64,000 nt of DNA, taken from a bacterium YEK0313. Its GTDB lineage: Bacteria; Pseudomonadota; Alphaproteobacteria; Rhizobiales; Phreatobacteraceae. The stretch spans positions 201,205-265,204 of the forward strand of contig CCMO02000003.1 in assembly GCA_000751295.2 (NCBI GenBank), given 5' to 3'. Made by a program: the position numbers and the translations under genes. How positions within the stretch are numbered: the first letter of the stretch is position 1; the number at the start of each line of letters is the position of its first letter. Of the stretch, positions 51,544 through 61,500 are shown piece by piece. The notes under the pieces were generated by a model. It was not told the DNA's origin. It worked only from the letters and a program-made list of their open reading frames with translations, and did not search any database.

Positions 51544-52599
51544 ATGCGCTTCATCCTACCTCTTGCTGAGCAACTCGACAGAGCGGCCGCGGAACTATCG
51601 GCGGCACGTCCGCTCAGCAGCCGGATGGCGCTGATCTTAATCGACAATGCTTTCGAGCTGATGTGCCATCAAAGATGCTTAGAACTGATCGAAGAGGATA
51701 GCAGATTAGCAAGCCCAAAATTGACCCTGAAAGATAAGCTCGCTGGACGTGGGCAAAATTTTGATGCGAAGACGTCCCTGTTAAAGCGGGCAGGCTATTT
51801 CGCGGACGTTGACGTCAGATCTGTTCAGATCCTTCACGGCTATCGCAATCAGCTCTACCATGTTGGTCTGCGCGACGACCCTGTCATCGGCCCCCTCGCC
51901 CGCCTATACCTCAAACTCGTACTGAGCTACGCGCCGCAATTGCTGAGGCCGGTGCGTTTCCTGCGTTGGGAGGAGTCACTCTCCCGGGGTGAGATCATCG
52001 AACATTTTCCCGAGCTTGCGGAGACGCGGCGGTATGCTTGCAAGGTCGACGTATCGGCGTTCTGCATGCGCGTCGCCGCGCGCGTCGATCCCGACCCTCT
52101 TCTGCTCGGCAATGCATTGGCGGAGCACTTAATCGGCCTCGCAGGGAAATCGGAAACCGATTTCGGAATAATCGCTAAGGGTCGCAGCGGTAAGGATGAC
52201 CCCACTCAGACCCTACGTCGTGTTCAACTCGAGGCCGACACGATCGCGGAGGTAGTGCGCCGTCATCGTGAGCGTGAGCGCCAGTTAAAAGCGACCCAGA
52301 CTCCCTTTGAACCGTTCGATCCGGATCGGCTTTCCATCGCCCGCGGAAGCAGCGTTCTGATCGAGGCGAACCAAAGGCTTCTTCCTGAATGGAAGCCCCG
52401 TCATAAGAAGTTGCCGTTTGCCAGTTGGCGTCGGCAAGCAGCCAAGCTGCGGCTCGGCATGGACGATCTCGCTGTCCTGGATTGCTATGCTCGGCTCCAT
52501 CAGGAAATCGACGACCTCGATGAGGTCATGGCCGAGCCCATACAAGATATGTACGGCTGGCATCAGTATCAGGAGGATCTGGCCATGGATCGCCGATGA
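51544..52599 (+). CDS. Unknown protein with an HEPN-like RNxxxH motif
   Basis: Protein of 351 residues with an all-helical N-terminal part. LHGYRNQLYHVG places Arg101-Asn102-x3-His106 in the order of the RNase site of HEPN toxins (RNxxxH), preceded by a helix (ILIDNAFELMCHQRCLELI) as expected for the fold. The rest (about 130-351) is not recognised; a stretch ERERQLKATQTPFEPFDPDRL near 240 is basic and probably extended. A GGAGG site 3-8 nt upstream supports the ATG. Probably an RNA-cutting or RNA-binding defence effector, by inference. Confidence 0.62.
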   Translation: MRFILPLAEQLDRAAAELSAARPLSSRMALILIDNAFELMCHQRCLELIEEDSRLASPKLTLKDKLAGRGQNFDAKTSLLKRAGYFADVDVRSVQILHGYRNQLYHVGLRDDPVIGPLARLYLKLVLSYAPQLLRPVRFLRWEESLSRGEIIEHFPELAETRRYACKVDVSAFCMRVAARVDPDPLLLGNALAEHLIGLAGKSETDFGIIAKGRSGKDDPTQTLRRVQLEADTIAEVVRRHRERERQLKATQTPFEPFDPDRLSIARGSSVLIEANQRLLPEWKPRHKKLPFASWRRQAAKLRLGMDDLAVLDCYARLHQEIDDLDEVMAEPIQDMYGWHQYQEDLAMDRR

Positions 52600-52804
52600 G
52601 GCAAGGCCCTCCATTCGGAACGGCTGCTGTCGATGTGCTGTTTCAACCGCCCCGCCGGGATTTTGGGGCATCGATCTGCGAGTGAAAGCCGCCGCGCTCG
52701 CAGGCTTGCCGCGCGCTTGCCGGTTAGCTGCCGGTTTGTTGCCGACTACTCGCAGGTCGACTGTTATACTGTGCCTAAATCGACAATTACAAACCGAGGC
52801 GACA
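52600..52804 (+). promoter_or_regulatory. Intergenic promoter region of the XRE-ATPase operon
   Basis: This 205-bp gap has no gene. A good -10 hexamer, TATACT, lies at 52765-52770, about 35 bp before the GTG start of the XRE gene; no clear -35 was found at the right distance, which would fit a repressed or activated promoter. The first half contains repeated TTGCCG/CCGGTT words with no clear structure. Confidence 0.4.
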
Positions 52805-53572
52805 GTGAAGAAAGTTACCCCCGATGGAAGCCAAATAAAGAGGCTCCGCACCAACGCCGAGCGTGTCTCGACACAGAAAGAATTGGCCTATGAGGTTCGG
52901 GTCAGCGAACGGACGCTTCGCGAGATCGAAAACAAAAATGCGCCTGTACCAGTAGACGTTCTTGACCGACTTGCGAAGGTTTTGAACGTCCGCCGGGAGC
53001 AAATCTCGTTTCCTTGTGATGCCACTCAATCAAAGACCGCGGGCGCCGGCGAGGTTTTCTCTGCTGTCATTGCTGAGATGCGCGAAGAGCGTTTGGTTTC
53101 CCGGTACGACTACGACCTCGCAAATGTGACGATGGATGAAGGTCTGCTGTTCAAGCAGGCAAACAGCTCGAACGACTTCGCTTGCGAAATTATGATCTCG
53201 CTGACGGATGAGGCGGCTGAGTACGCGGAAGAGCTGATCGGCATTTTGGACGGCCTAACGTGGTCCGTCCGGAGCATCCTAGAGAAGGTGGCCCCAAGCG
53301 AAGAAATCGCCGTTCGCCGCCGGATCAAGCAGCTCTTGGTCTTGCTCAGGGGCAATGACGTTTGGGTCTATCATACTCATCTTTTCCGCCGCTTGCCCGA
53401 ACGACATACGCCCATGCCGGAAGGCGAATATGCCGACCTCTCGTCGCGCTTCATCATCGCGCTTGCAGCGCCCGCCGAGTGGGGGGAAACGTCAATTCGC
53501 GTTCCTATCGACCATGGCCAGCCGTTCATTCTCCCGGCCTGGGACTCCGACAAGAAAGGTGGCAAAGGCTGA
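52805..53572 (+). CDS. XRE-family HTH protein with a unique C-terminal domain
   Basis: Protein of 255 residues. The N-terminal helix-turn-helix (IKRLRTNAERVSTQKELAYEVRVSERTLREIENKNAPVPVDVLDRLAKVLNV, about 10-62) is XRE-like. The C-terminal ~190 residues (with YAEELIGILDGLTWSVRSILEKVAPSEEIAVRRRIKQLLVLLRGND) are not a known domain to me. Translation starts at GTG 52805 after GAGGCG. Its stop shares a base with the start of the ATPase gene (TGATG), so the two proteins are made together; it may both repress the operon and act as an antitoxin or partner. Confidence 0.72.
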   Translation: MKKVTPDGSQIKRLRTNAERVSTQKELAYEVRVSERTLREIENKNAPVPVDVLDRLAKVLNVRREQISFPCDATQSKTAGAGEVFSAVIAEMREERLVSRYDYDLANVTMDEGLLFKQANSSNDFACEIMISLTDEAAEYAEELIGILDGLTWSVRSILEKVAPSEEIAVRRRIKQLLVLLRGNDVWVYHTHLFRRLPERHTPMPEGEYADLSSRFIIALAAPAEWGETSIRVPIDHGQPFILPAWDSDKKGGKG

Positions 53573-56202
53573 TGGCTGAGGCTCAATCTACCAACGAAGA
53601 AACGCTGACCGAAAACCTCGCTTTTGCCGAGGTGCTTGCTTGGTCTGCTACGCGTCCGGCTTGGCAACGAGATGCTTTGCGCCGACTTGTTCAGAGCGGC
53701 ATCCTTGGCAGCGAGGAGATCGACGAACTTCTCGAAATTTGCCTTGATCCAGCGCTGCCTCACACGCCGTTGTCAGACGCAGATGTCTCGTCACAAAGTA
53801 TCTTAGGTGCACCGGTCAGCGTGTTGCGTATCGAGAATCCAACCGGCGTCAATGCCCTGGCCTTCGATCAAAAACTCGAATTCGCGCAGGCGGGACTGTC
53901 GATCGTGTACGGCGACAATGGGTCAGGCAAATCTGGCTATGTCCGTATCCTGAAGCACGCCTGCCGGACACGCGACCGCAACAACAAGATCTTGCGTGAC
54001 GTGGAAGATGCGGCAGCTACCCCGCAGACCGCCAACATTGTGTTCCTACGTGGTGCCACGGAGGATCAATTCGCATGGAGCCCGGAAGCGCCGAGCCACG
54101 CTGACCTTCCGTCGATAAGCATTTTCGACTCCAGAAGCGCCAACGTGCACGTCGAGAAGACGAACGCCGTGGCCTACATTCCCCAGCCAATGCGTGTCTT
54201 GGAAGCGTTGGCTACGGCCTGTGATCAGGTCAAGGCAAAGCTCGATGATCGGCTTGCCGCCATCAATGCGAAAACGCCGCTGGCAATTAAAGAGCCCCAA
54301 CTTGGTGCCGATACCGCTGCCGGCGCTTTCGTGCGCAGCCTCTCCACAAAATCAAGCATCGCTCAGCTCGACCTGCTGGCGCAATTGTCAGAGGCGGAAA
54401 CCTCCCACCTCGCCGCGCTGGAAAGCGATCTCGCACAAGAACCGAAACGAGCCGCTGCGAAAATCACCGCGCAGAAAGCACGCCTTGATGATGGCATCGG
54501 CAAGCTCAAGAATCTGGTCGACACGGCATCTCCTGCGGCGTTTGCGATGCGCTCCTCCTTGAAATCCGACTGGGAAACCAAAGCCGAGAGCGCGAAATTG
54601 GCATCCGACGCGTTGTTCGCCGCTTCGCCGCTTCCTGACGTGGGGAAGGCGACATGGCGCGCTCTTTGGGAGGCCGCCCGGAAATACTCCGATGGCATCG
54701 CATATCCGAGCAGGACATTCCCGCATCCAACGGGCCATGATGAGTTGTGCGTGCTTTGCCAACAGCCCATGGAAAAAGATGCGATTGAGCGCCTCGTGAC
54801 GTTCGAGACGTTCGTTAAGGGCTCGACAAAAGCCGACGAAGACGCCGCGGAAGAGGCCTATAGCGATGCGATAAAACAAGCCGCCGCTAAGCATATGAGC
54901 GCTGCGGCCCGCCGCCAGTTCGTTAGCCTCATTGAGACCGAGATCGGGGACGTCTCTCTTGCCGGTGTTGTGAGAGAATGCAGTACGCGGGCGGCTTGGC
55001 GGCTTCGATCTTTCGTCCGTAGCAAGACCGCTCCCGAGCAACTCACTGCCTTCCCAGCCACTGCACTCGCCGCGCTATCTGTCCGCCTTGCGAGTCGTGC
55101 GCTTCAACTGTCAGCCGATCAAAACAGCCCAGAGCACCTTGCCTTGGTGAAGGAATATCGAGAACTGAAAGATCGAGAGGCACTCGGCCCTCTACTCGCG
55201 GACATTAAAGCCGAGATTGAGAGGCGCAAAGAGGCCGAAATCATAACCAAGGCCGCAAAGGATACGGCAAAACGATCCGTTACGACTAAGAATAAGGAAT
55301 TGTCTGACAAGCTTGTTACGAACGCCTTACGCGGTCGATTCGCGCGTGAGATTGATAAGCTCAAGTTGGCTAGAATGCCGGTCGAGCTTCGGAAAGTCAA
55401 AGATTCGAATGCTGTGTCATATTTTCAAGTTTGTCTCGTTGAGAAACCTGATGAGCCTGTGGGCGAGATTTTCAGCGAGGGCGAACATCGTTGCGTCGCA
55501 CTCGCTGCATTCCTGGCCGAGCTTGTCACATCCAAACAATACTCCAGTATTGTGTTCGACGACCCTATGTCATCGCTCGATCACATTCATCGCAGGGCGG
55601 TAGCAGCGCGACTTGTAGAGGAGGCTGAGCACCGGCAGGTCATCGTGTTTACACACGATCTGACGTTTCTTTTCGAGTTGCGTCGCGAAGCGGACGCAAA
55701 AACGCGCTCCATCCAGTATCAGACAGTTTGTCGCAAACAGAGCCGACCCGGCTTTGTGGAGTCAGAGCTGCCGATGAAGGCGAAATCAGCGCAACAATTG
55801 GCGCAATCCCTGCGCTCGGAGCTGAAAGAAGCAAAGCACCAATTTGATACATGGCCGGATGCTCGGCGGACTATCTTCTGCAAAGGCATCATCGAGCAAC
55901 TTCGAGAATCTTGGGATCAAGGCATCGCAGACTTTGTATTTCCGGTCCTTGCTCGATTCGATAACGCCATAAAGGGCAACAGTCTATTCAAGCTCGCGAT
56001 CATCAGCGATGACGACGTTAAGACCGTAACAGCAGCGCGAGGCCGGTTGTCGGAAGAGATGCATACGTCCGCGGAAACCCTGAACCCTGAGACTGTTTCT
56101 CATGCCGATCTGATAGCCGAAGTCGTGAAACTGGAGACGTGGCTAGGTAGCATCCAGCAGCGCCAGAAGGAGGCCAAGGCTCCCGTCACCTCCTATGCTT
56201 AA
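53572..56202 (+). CDS. Zinc-hook ABC-type ATPase, RloC/PrrC-like candidate defence protein
   Basis: Protein of 876 residues. Walker A is GDNGSGKS (114-121); a CVLC motif at 393-396 sits between two long helical arms, like the zinc hook of Rad50 and RloC; the signature-like FSEGEHR and Walker B IVFDDPMSSLD (D663, D664) and H-loop FTHDL (H695) complete the ATPase head. A C-terminal extension of ~150 residues contains RLSEEMH (R825-x5-H831), which fits an HEPN-type RNase motif. RloC is an anticodon nuclease with this plan, so a tRNA-cutting, infection-aborting role is inferred. It is coupled to the XRE gene. Base composition is lower in GC than the flanks. Confidence 0.72.
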   Translation: MAEAQSTNEETLTENLAFAEVLAWSATRPAWQRDALRRLVQSGILGSEEIDELLEICLDPALPHTPLSDADVSSQSILGAPVSVLRIENPTGVNALAFDQKLEFAQAGLSIVYGDNGSGKSGYVRILKHACRTRDRNNKILRDVEDAAATPQTANIVFLRGATEDQFAWSPEAPSHADLPSISIFDSRSANVHVEKTNAVAYIPQPMRVLEALATACDQVKAKLDDRLAAINAKTPLAIKEPQLGADTAAGAFVRSLSTKSSIAQLDLLAQLSEAETSHLAALESDLAQEPKRAAAKITAQKARLDDGIGKLKNLVDTASPAAFAMRSSLKSDWETKAESAKLASDALFAASPLPDVGKATWRALWEAARKYSDGIAYPSRTFPHPTGHDELCVLCQQPMEKDAIERLVTFETFVKGSTKADEDAAEEAYSDAIKQAAAKHMSAAARRQFVSLIETEIGDVSLAGVVRECSTRAAWRLRSFVRSKTAPEQLTAFPATALAALSVRLASRALQLSADQNSPEHLALVKEYRELKDREALGPLLADIKAEIERRKEAEIITKAAKDTAKRSVTTKNKELSDKLVTNALRGRFAREIDKLKLARMPVELRKVKDSNAVSYFQVCLVEKPDEPVGEIFSEGEHRCVALAAFLAELVTSKQYSSIVFDDPMSSLDHIHRRAVAARLVEEAEHRQVIVFTHDLTFLFELRREADAKTRSIQYQTVCRKQSRPGFVESELPMKAKSAQQLAQSLRSELKEAKHQFDTWPDARRTIFCKGIIEQLRESWDQGIADFVFPVLARFDNAIKGNSLFKLAIISDDDVKTVTAARGRLSEEMHTSAETLNPETVSHADLIAEVVKLETWLGSIQQRQKEAKAPVTSYA

Positions 56203-56322
56203 GCGATTTCGCTGCATGCGCCTCGACCGCCCAGCGGCGCTCAGATAGCCACGAGACAGTAAAACCGTGTCGCGCACCCTCGCTCACGCCGATCCGGGCT
56301 TGACTCTCGTTCCTGAAAGATA

Positions 56323-56337
56323 GAACAAATAGCGAAC
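56323..56337 (+). promoter_or_regulatory. LexA (SOS) box upstream of imuA
   Basis: GAAC-AAATAGC-GAAC at 56323-56337 is a perfect alphaproteobacterial LexA box (reverse complement of GTTC-N7-GTTC). A further GTTC lies just upstream at 56309. The site is ~40 bp before the imuA start, the standard place for SOS control of the imuA-imuB-dnaE2 cassette. Confidence 0.85.
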
Positions 56338-56374
56338 ATGACGAAGAACCCGCCCTTGGAGGTCAAGAACGAGC

Positions 56375-57127
56375 TTGCGGCCCGAGCCCGCCATAGAGTC
56401 TTTGCGCGCGCAGATCGAAAAGATCGAAGGTCGCAGCCGGCGCGCCAAATCGGTTCTCCCCTTCGGGATTGCCGAGGTCGACTCGCGCCTACCCGGCGGA
56501 GGACTCGCGCTCGGCGCCCTGCATGAGATCGCCGGCGGCGGCAACGGCGCGATCGATGGAGCCGCTGCCGCCCTCTTCAGCGCCGGGATCGCCGCCCGCA
56601 CGAAGGGCAAGATCCTTTGGTGCATCACGCGCCCCGACCTCTTCGCGCCAGCGATCGCCCAAGCAGGCCTTGCATCCGATCGCGTGATCTATCTCGAAGC
56701 CGGCGACGACAAGACCGTGCTCGCCTGCATGGAGGAAGGCCTGCGCCACGGTGGCCTGGGCGCCGTCCTTGGTGAAGTGGCCCGACTTTCCATGACCGCC
56801 TCGCGGCGCCTGCAACTGGCGGCCGAAGGCACCGGATCGATCGGGATCGCGCTGCGACGCTGGCGGCGACAGACAGAGGCTACAGACTTCGGCCAGCCTA
56901 CAGCGGCGATGACGCGCTGGCGCGTCTCCGCTTTGCCTTCGACATCGCTTCCCGTTCCGGGCGTGGGTCGAGCCCGCTGGCTGGTCGAACTGATCCGCGC
57001 TCGCGCGGGCGAAAGTGCAGATTTCGAAGTGGAGGCGTGCGATGACACGGGTCGTCTCGCTCTTCCTGCCGAGCTGGTCCACCGACCGGCTACGGCGGAA
57101 GGCTGGCGACGCGGCGCCTCCGGCTGA
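56375..57127 (+). CDS. imuA: ImuA, mutasome accessory protein
   Basis: RecA/SulA-like accessory protein of 250 residues for DNA-damage-induced mutagenesis. The start LRAQIEKIEG, then LPFGIAEVDSRLPGGGLALGALHEIAGGG near 28 and the later LQLAAEGTGSIGIALRRW near 145 and PVPGVGRARWLVELIRARAG near 195 are ImuA features. The Walker A equivalent is degenerate (GGGNGAIDG). Translation appears to start with TTG at 56375, with GGAGG about 12 nt upstream. It overlaps imuB by 86 bp. It is preceded by a LexA box. Confidence 0.85.
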   Translation: MRPEPAIESLRAQIEKIEGRSRRAKSVLPFGIAEVDSRLPGGGLALGALHEIAGGGNGAIDGAAAALFSAGIAARTKGKILWCITRPDLFAPAIAQAGLASDRVIYLEAGDDKTVLACMEEGLRHGGLGAVLGEVARLSMTASRRLQLAAEGTGSIGIALRRWRRQTEATDFGQPTAAMTRWRVSALPSTSLPVPGVGRARWLVELIRARAGESADFEVEACDDTGRLALPAELVHRPATAEGWRRGASG

Positions 57128-58553
57128 GGCGCCGCTCGTCCTGATTGGCCGCGACGGGAACAGGCGGGTGGTGCTGGCGGCTGACGCCGCTGCCCGCGCT
57201 GCTGGCCTGCGCGTTGGCATGCCCGTCACCAAGGCCCAGGTCCTGGCGCCCGGACTCATCGTGCAGGACGCCGACCCGGTAGGCGACGCCGAGGCGCTCG
57301 ACCGGCTCGCGGCCTGGCTCCTCCGATACGCTCCCGTCGTCGCTCCCGATCCGCCGGACGGGATCATCATCGACTCGACGGGCGCCGATCATCTCCATGG
57401 CGGCGAAAGTGCGATGCTGGACGGCCTCATCGGCCGGCTTGCCATGTCCGGGATCGCGGCTCGGGGCGCGATCGCCGACACCTGGGGCGCTGCGCACGCT
57501 CTGGCCCGCTATGCCCCGCAGATCGCACCGGACCGACATGGCGCATCCATAATGGAGCCTTTGCCGCTCGCAGCGCTGCGCATCGCCGCGTCCACCGTCG
57601 CCGCCCTGCGGACACTCGGTTTCGATACGGTCGGCGACCTTCTCGCGCAGCCTCGGGCGCCGCTCACCTTGCGCTTCGGCCCCCAAATCGGCCGCCGCAT
57701 CGATCAAGCCCTCGGCCAGGCGGCCGAGCCGATCGAGCCGGTCCGGCCGGTCGATCTCATCGAAGTGCGCCGCGCCTTCGCCGAGCCGATCGCCGCGGCC
57801 GAGACCATAGCCCGGTATATCGCCAAGCTCGTCGGCCAGCTCTGCGAGCGTCTCGAGGCCGGCGGCTTGGGCGCTCGCAGACTTGACCTCATCTGCCACC
57901 GCGTCGACAGCCGCGCCCAAGCCGTCAGGGTCGGCATGGCAACGCCGGTCCGCGACGTTAAGCGCCTGACGCGTCTGCTCTGCGACAGGATCGAGACCAT
58001 CGAACCCGGCTTTGGCATCGAGGTGATGACGCTCGCCGCGAGCGTCGCCGAGCCGCTTGAGCGCAGACAGATCGTCAATTCCCTCATCGAGGAAAGCACA
58101 CCGGACGTCTCCGATCTCATCGACACGTTGATGAACCGGGTGGGCGAGCGCGCCCTTTATCGGCTTGCTCCCGTCGCAAGCGACGTTCCCGAGCGATCCG
58201 TCTGCCGCATCCCGGCAATGGCGGCCGACACGGGGGCGGGCTGGCCCGGCCATTGGCCGAGGCCCTCGCGCCTCCTGCCTCATCCCGAGTTGGTCGAGAC
58301 GGTGGCGCTGTTGCCCGACCATCCGCCGGTCTCCTTCACCTGGCGCGGCGTGCGCCGGCGCCTGCGTCGCGGCGACGGCCCGGAGCGCGTCTTCGGCGAA
58401 TGGTGGAAGCGTGACGCCGAGCTGGTCGCCGTGCGCGACTATTTCCGGGTCGAGGACGACGCCGGCGAGCGTTACTGGCTCTACCGCGCTGGCGATGGCG
58501 AGGACACGGCCACGGGCTCGCACCGATGGTTCATCCATGGGGTCTTCGGATGA
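57042..58553 (+). CDS. imuB: ImuB, catalytically inactive Y-family polymerase homologue
   Basis: Protein of 503 residues that links DnaE2 to the beta clamp. The N-terminus VSLFLPSWSTDRLRRK replaces the active-site DxDxFF of Y-family polymerases, so it lacks the catalytic acidic residues, as expected for ImuB. Later parts follow the palm, thumb and little-finger outline (LAARAAGLRVGMP near 50; ADTWGAAHALARYAP near 145; TLGFDTVGDLLAQPRAPL near 193). A GGAGG 6 nt upstream supports the ATG at 57042. Its stop overlaps the dnaE2 start (ATGA). Confidence 0.9.
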   Translation: MTRVVSLFLPSWSTDRLRRKAGDAAPPAEAPLVLIGRDGNRRVVLAADAAARAAGLRVGMPVTKAQVLAPGLIVQDADPVGDAEALDRLAAWLLRYAPVVAPDPPDGIIIDSTGADHLHGGESAMLDGLIGRLAMSGIAARGAIADTWGAAHALARYAPQIAPDRHGASIMEPLPLAALRIAASTVAALRTLGFDTVGDLLAQPRAPLTLRFGPQIGRRIDQALGQAAEPIEPVRPVDLIEVRRAFAEPIAAAETIARYIAKLVGQLCERLEAGGLGARRLDLICHRVDSRAQAVRVGMATPVRDVKRLTRLLCDRIETIEPGFGIEVMTLAASVAEPLERRQIVNSLIEESTPDVSDLIDTLMNRVGERALYRLAPVASDVPERSVCRIPAMAADTGAGWPGHWPRPSRLLPHPELVETVALLPDHPPVSFTWRGVRRRLRRGDGPERVFGEWWKRDAELVAVRDYFRVEDDAGERYWLYRAGDGEDTATGSHRWFIHGVFG

Positions 58554-61500
58554 GTGAGCCCCGCTACGTCGAGATTCAGGTCACCTCGCATTTCAGCTTC
58601 CTGCGCGGTGCGTCGTCCTGCGAGGAGCTGTTCGCCCAGGCGGCGCTTGCCGGGATCGAGGCGGTGGCCGTCGTTGACCGCAACTCCCTCGCCGGCATCG
58701 TGCGCGCTCATGAGGCCGCGAAGACGACCGGCGTGCGCCTGATCGTCGGATGCCGCCTCGACCTCGCCGACGGCACGTCGGTGCTGGTCTATCCGACCGA
58801 CCGCCCCGCCTATTCGCGCCTCTGCCGTCTGCTCTCGCTCGGCAAGGGTCGCGGCGGCAAGGCCAAGTGCATTCTCGAATGGCCGGACCTCGTAGCTTAT
58901 GGCGATGGCCTGGTCGCCGTCCTTGTGCCCGACTTGGCCGATGACGAGTGCGGCTTCAGATTGCGCCGGCTTCGCGACGCGTTCGGTGACCGCGCCTACG
59001 TCGCCCTCACGCTACACCGTCGCCCCAATGACCAGCTTCGCCTTCACGAGCTGTCGAACCTCGCCGCGCAAATGCGCGTGCCCGCGGTGGTGACGAACGA
59101 CATCCTCTTTCACGAGCCGGGTCGCCGCATCCTGCAAGACGTCGTGACCTGCATCCGCCACAACGTCACGATCGACACCCTCGGCGATCGGCGCGAACGT
59201 CACGCCGACCGCTACATCAAGCCGCCGGAGGAGATGCACCGGCTGTTCAGCCGCTATCCGGAAGCGCTTGCTCGCTCTCTCCAGATCGCTGATCGCTGCC
59301 GCTTCAGTCTCGACGAGCTTGCCTATCAATATCCGGAGGAGCGTGACGATCCGGCGCTCTCGCCGCAAGAAACGCTGGCGAGGCTGACCTGGGAAGGCGC
59401 GTCGGAGCGCTATCCCGAGGGCGTACCCGACAGCGTGACCGCCGCGCTCCAGCATGAGCTGCGGCTGATCGAAAAGCTGGATTACGCGCCCTACTTCCTG
59501 ACAGTGAATTCGATCGTTCGCTTCGCCCGATCGAAAGACATCCTCTGCCAGGGTCGCGGCTCGGCCGCCAACTCCGCAGTCTGCTATGTCCTCGGCATCA
59601 CTTCGATCGATCCCGGCCGCAACGATCTTCTCTTCGAACGCTTCGTCAGCGAGGAGCGGCGCGAGCCGCCCGACATCGATGTCGATTTCGAGCACGAGCG
59701 GCGCGAGATCGTCATGCAATGGGTGTTCGACACCTACGGCCGTGACCACGCCGCGCTCTGCTCCACCGTCATTCGCTACCGCGCTAAGGGCGCGCTGCGT
59801 GATGTCGGCAAGGCGCTCGGCCTGCCCGAAGATCTGATCGGCACCTTGTCGTCGCAGGTCTGGGCCTGGTCCGAGGAAGGCGTCGAGCCAAAGCATGTTG
59901 AGGAGCTGAACCTCAATCTCGCCGACCGCCGCCTTCGCCTGACCCTCGATCTCGCGCGACAGCTCATGGGCGCGCCACGCCATCTCAGCCAGCATCCAGG
60001 CGGCTTCGTCCTAACCCATGACAGGCTCGACGATCTGGTCCCGATTGAGCCCGCTGCGATGAAGGACCGGCAGGTCATCGAGTGGGACAAAGACGATATC
60101 GACGCGCTCAAGTTCATGAAGGTCGACGTCCTGGCGCTCGGGATGCTGACCTGCATGAAGAAGGGGCTGGATCTTCTGTCCGAGCACAAGGGTGTCAATC
60201 TCGACCTCGCCTCCATCCCGGCCGAGGACCCGCGCACCTACGCGATGATACGAAAGGCGGACACGCTCGGCACTTTCCAGATCGAGAGCCGGGCCCAAAT
60301 GTCGATGCTGCCGCGGCTCAAGCCACGCACTTATTACGATCTCGTCGTGCAGGTCGCGATCGTCCGACCAGGTCCGATCCAGGGCGACATGGTGCATCCC
60401 TATCTTCGTCGCCGGGAGGGCCTTGAGCCCGTCCACTACCCGAAGCCCGAGCTGGAGAAGGTGCTCGGCAAGACTCTCGGCGTGCCGCTGTTTCAGGAGC
60501 AGGCGATGCGGGTCGCGATCGAATGCGCCGGCTTCACGCCCGGCGAGGCCGACATGCTCCGCAAGTCGATGGCCACCTTCAAGTTCACGGGCGGCGTCTC
60601 GCATTTCCGGGACAAGCTGATCGGCGGCATGGTGGCCAACGGCTACGAGCAGGCGTTCGCCGAGCAGACCTTCAAACAATTGGAGGGCTTCGGCAGTTAC
60701 GGGTTTCCGGAAAGCCACGCAGCCTCCTTTGCGCTGATCGCCTACGCCTCAGCCTGGCTCAAATGCTGGCATCCTGAAGTGTTCTGCGCCGCGCTGCTGA
60801 ACAGTCAGCCCATGGGCTTCTACGCGCCGGCGCAGATCGTGCGTGACGCGCGTGATCATGGCGTCGAAATCCGTCCGGTCTGCGCCAACGCATCCCGATG
60901 GGACTGCACGCTCGAGCCCGCCGGCAGCGAAGAGCGGTTCGCCGTTCGCCTGGGTCTGCGCATGGTTAAAGGCCTCGCCAATGCCCACGCCGCGGCGATC
61001 GTCACGGCCAGGGCGGATCAGCCCTTCGGCTCGGTAGACGATCTATGGCGCCGTGCCGGCATCCCCGTCGCGGCGCTCACGCAGATCGCCGAAGCGGACG
61101 GATTTCGACCGCCCTTCGGCCTGGCACGCCGCGAGGCGCTATGGGCGATCAAGGCTCTGCGCGATGAGCCGCTCCCGCTCTTTGCCGCCGCGTCGGCCCG
61201 AGAGACGGAGATCGTGCCGGAGGTCGCCGAACCGGCGGTCATCCTCCGCCCGATGACGGCGGGTGGTGAAGTCGTTGAGGACTATCGGCATGTCAGCCTG
61301 TCGCTGCGGGACCATCCCGTCTCGTTCCTGCGTCGGGAGCTGCGCCGTCGTCGCATGGTCACCTGCCAAGAGGCGATGGACGCGAAAGATGGCCGGTCGC
61401 TGGAGGCGGCCGGCATCGTGTTGGTGAGACAGCGGCCTGGCAGCGCCAAGGGCGTCATGTTCATCACGCTCGAAGACGAGAGCGGAATCGCCAATCTCGT

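Noticed and set aside
56338..56526. 62-residue frame starting at the ATG beside the LexA box
   Set aside because: It overlaps imuA out of frame and is Arg-rich; imuA in the other frame shows family motifs.
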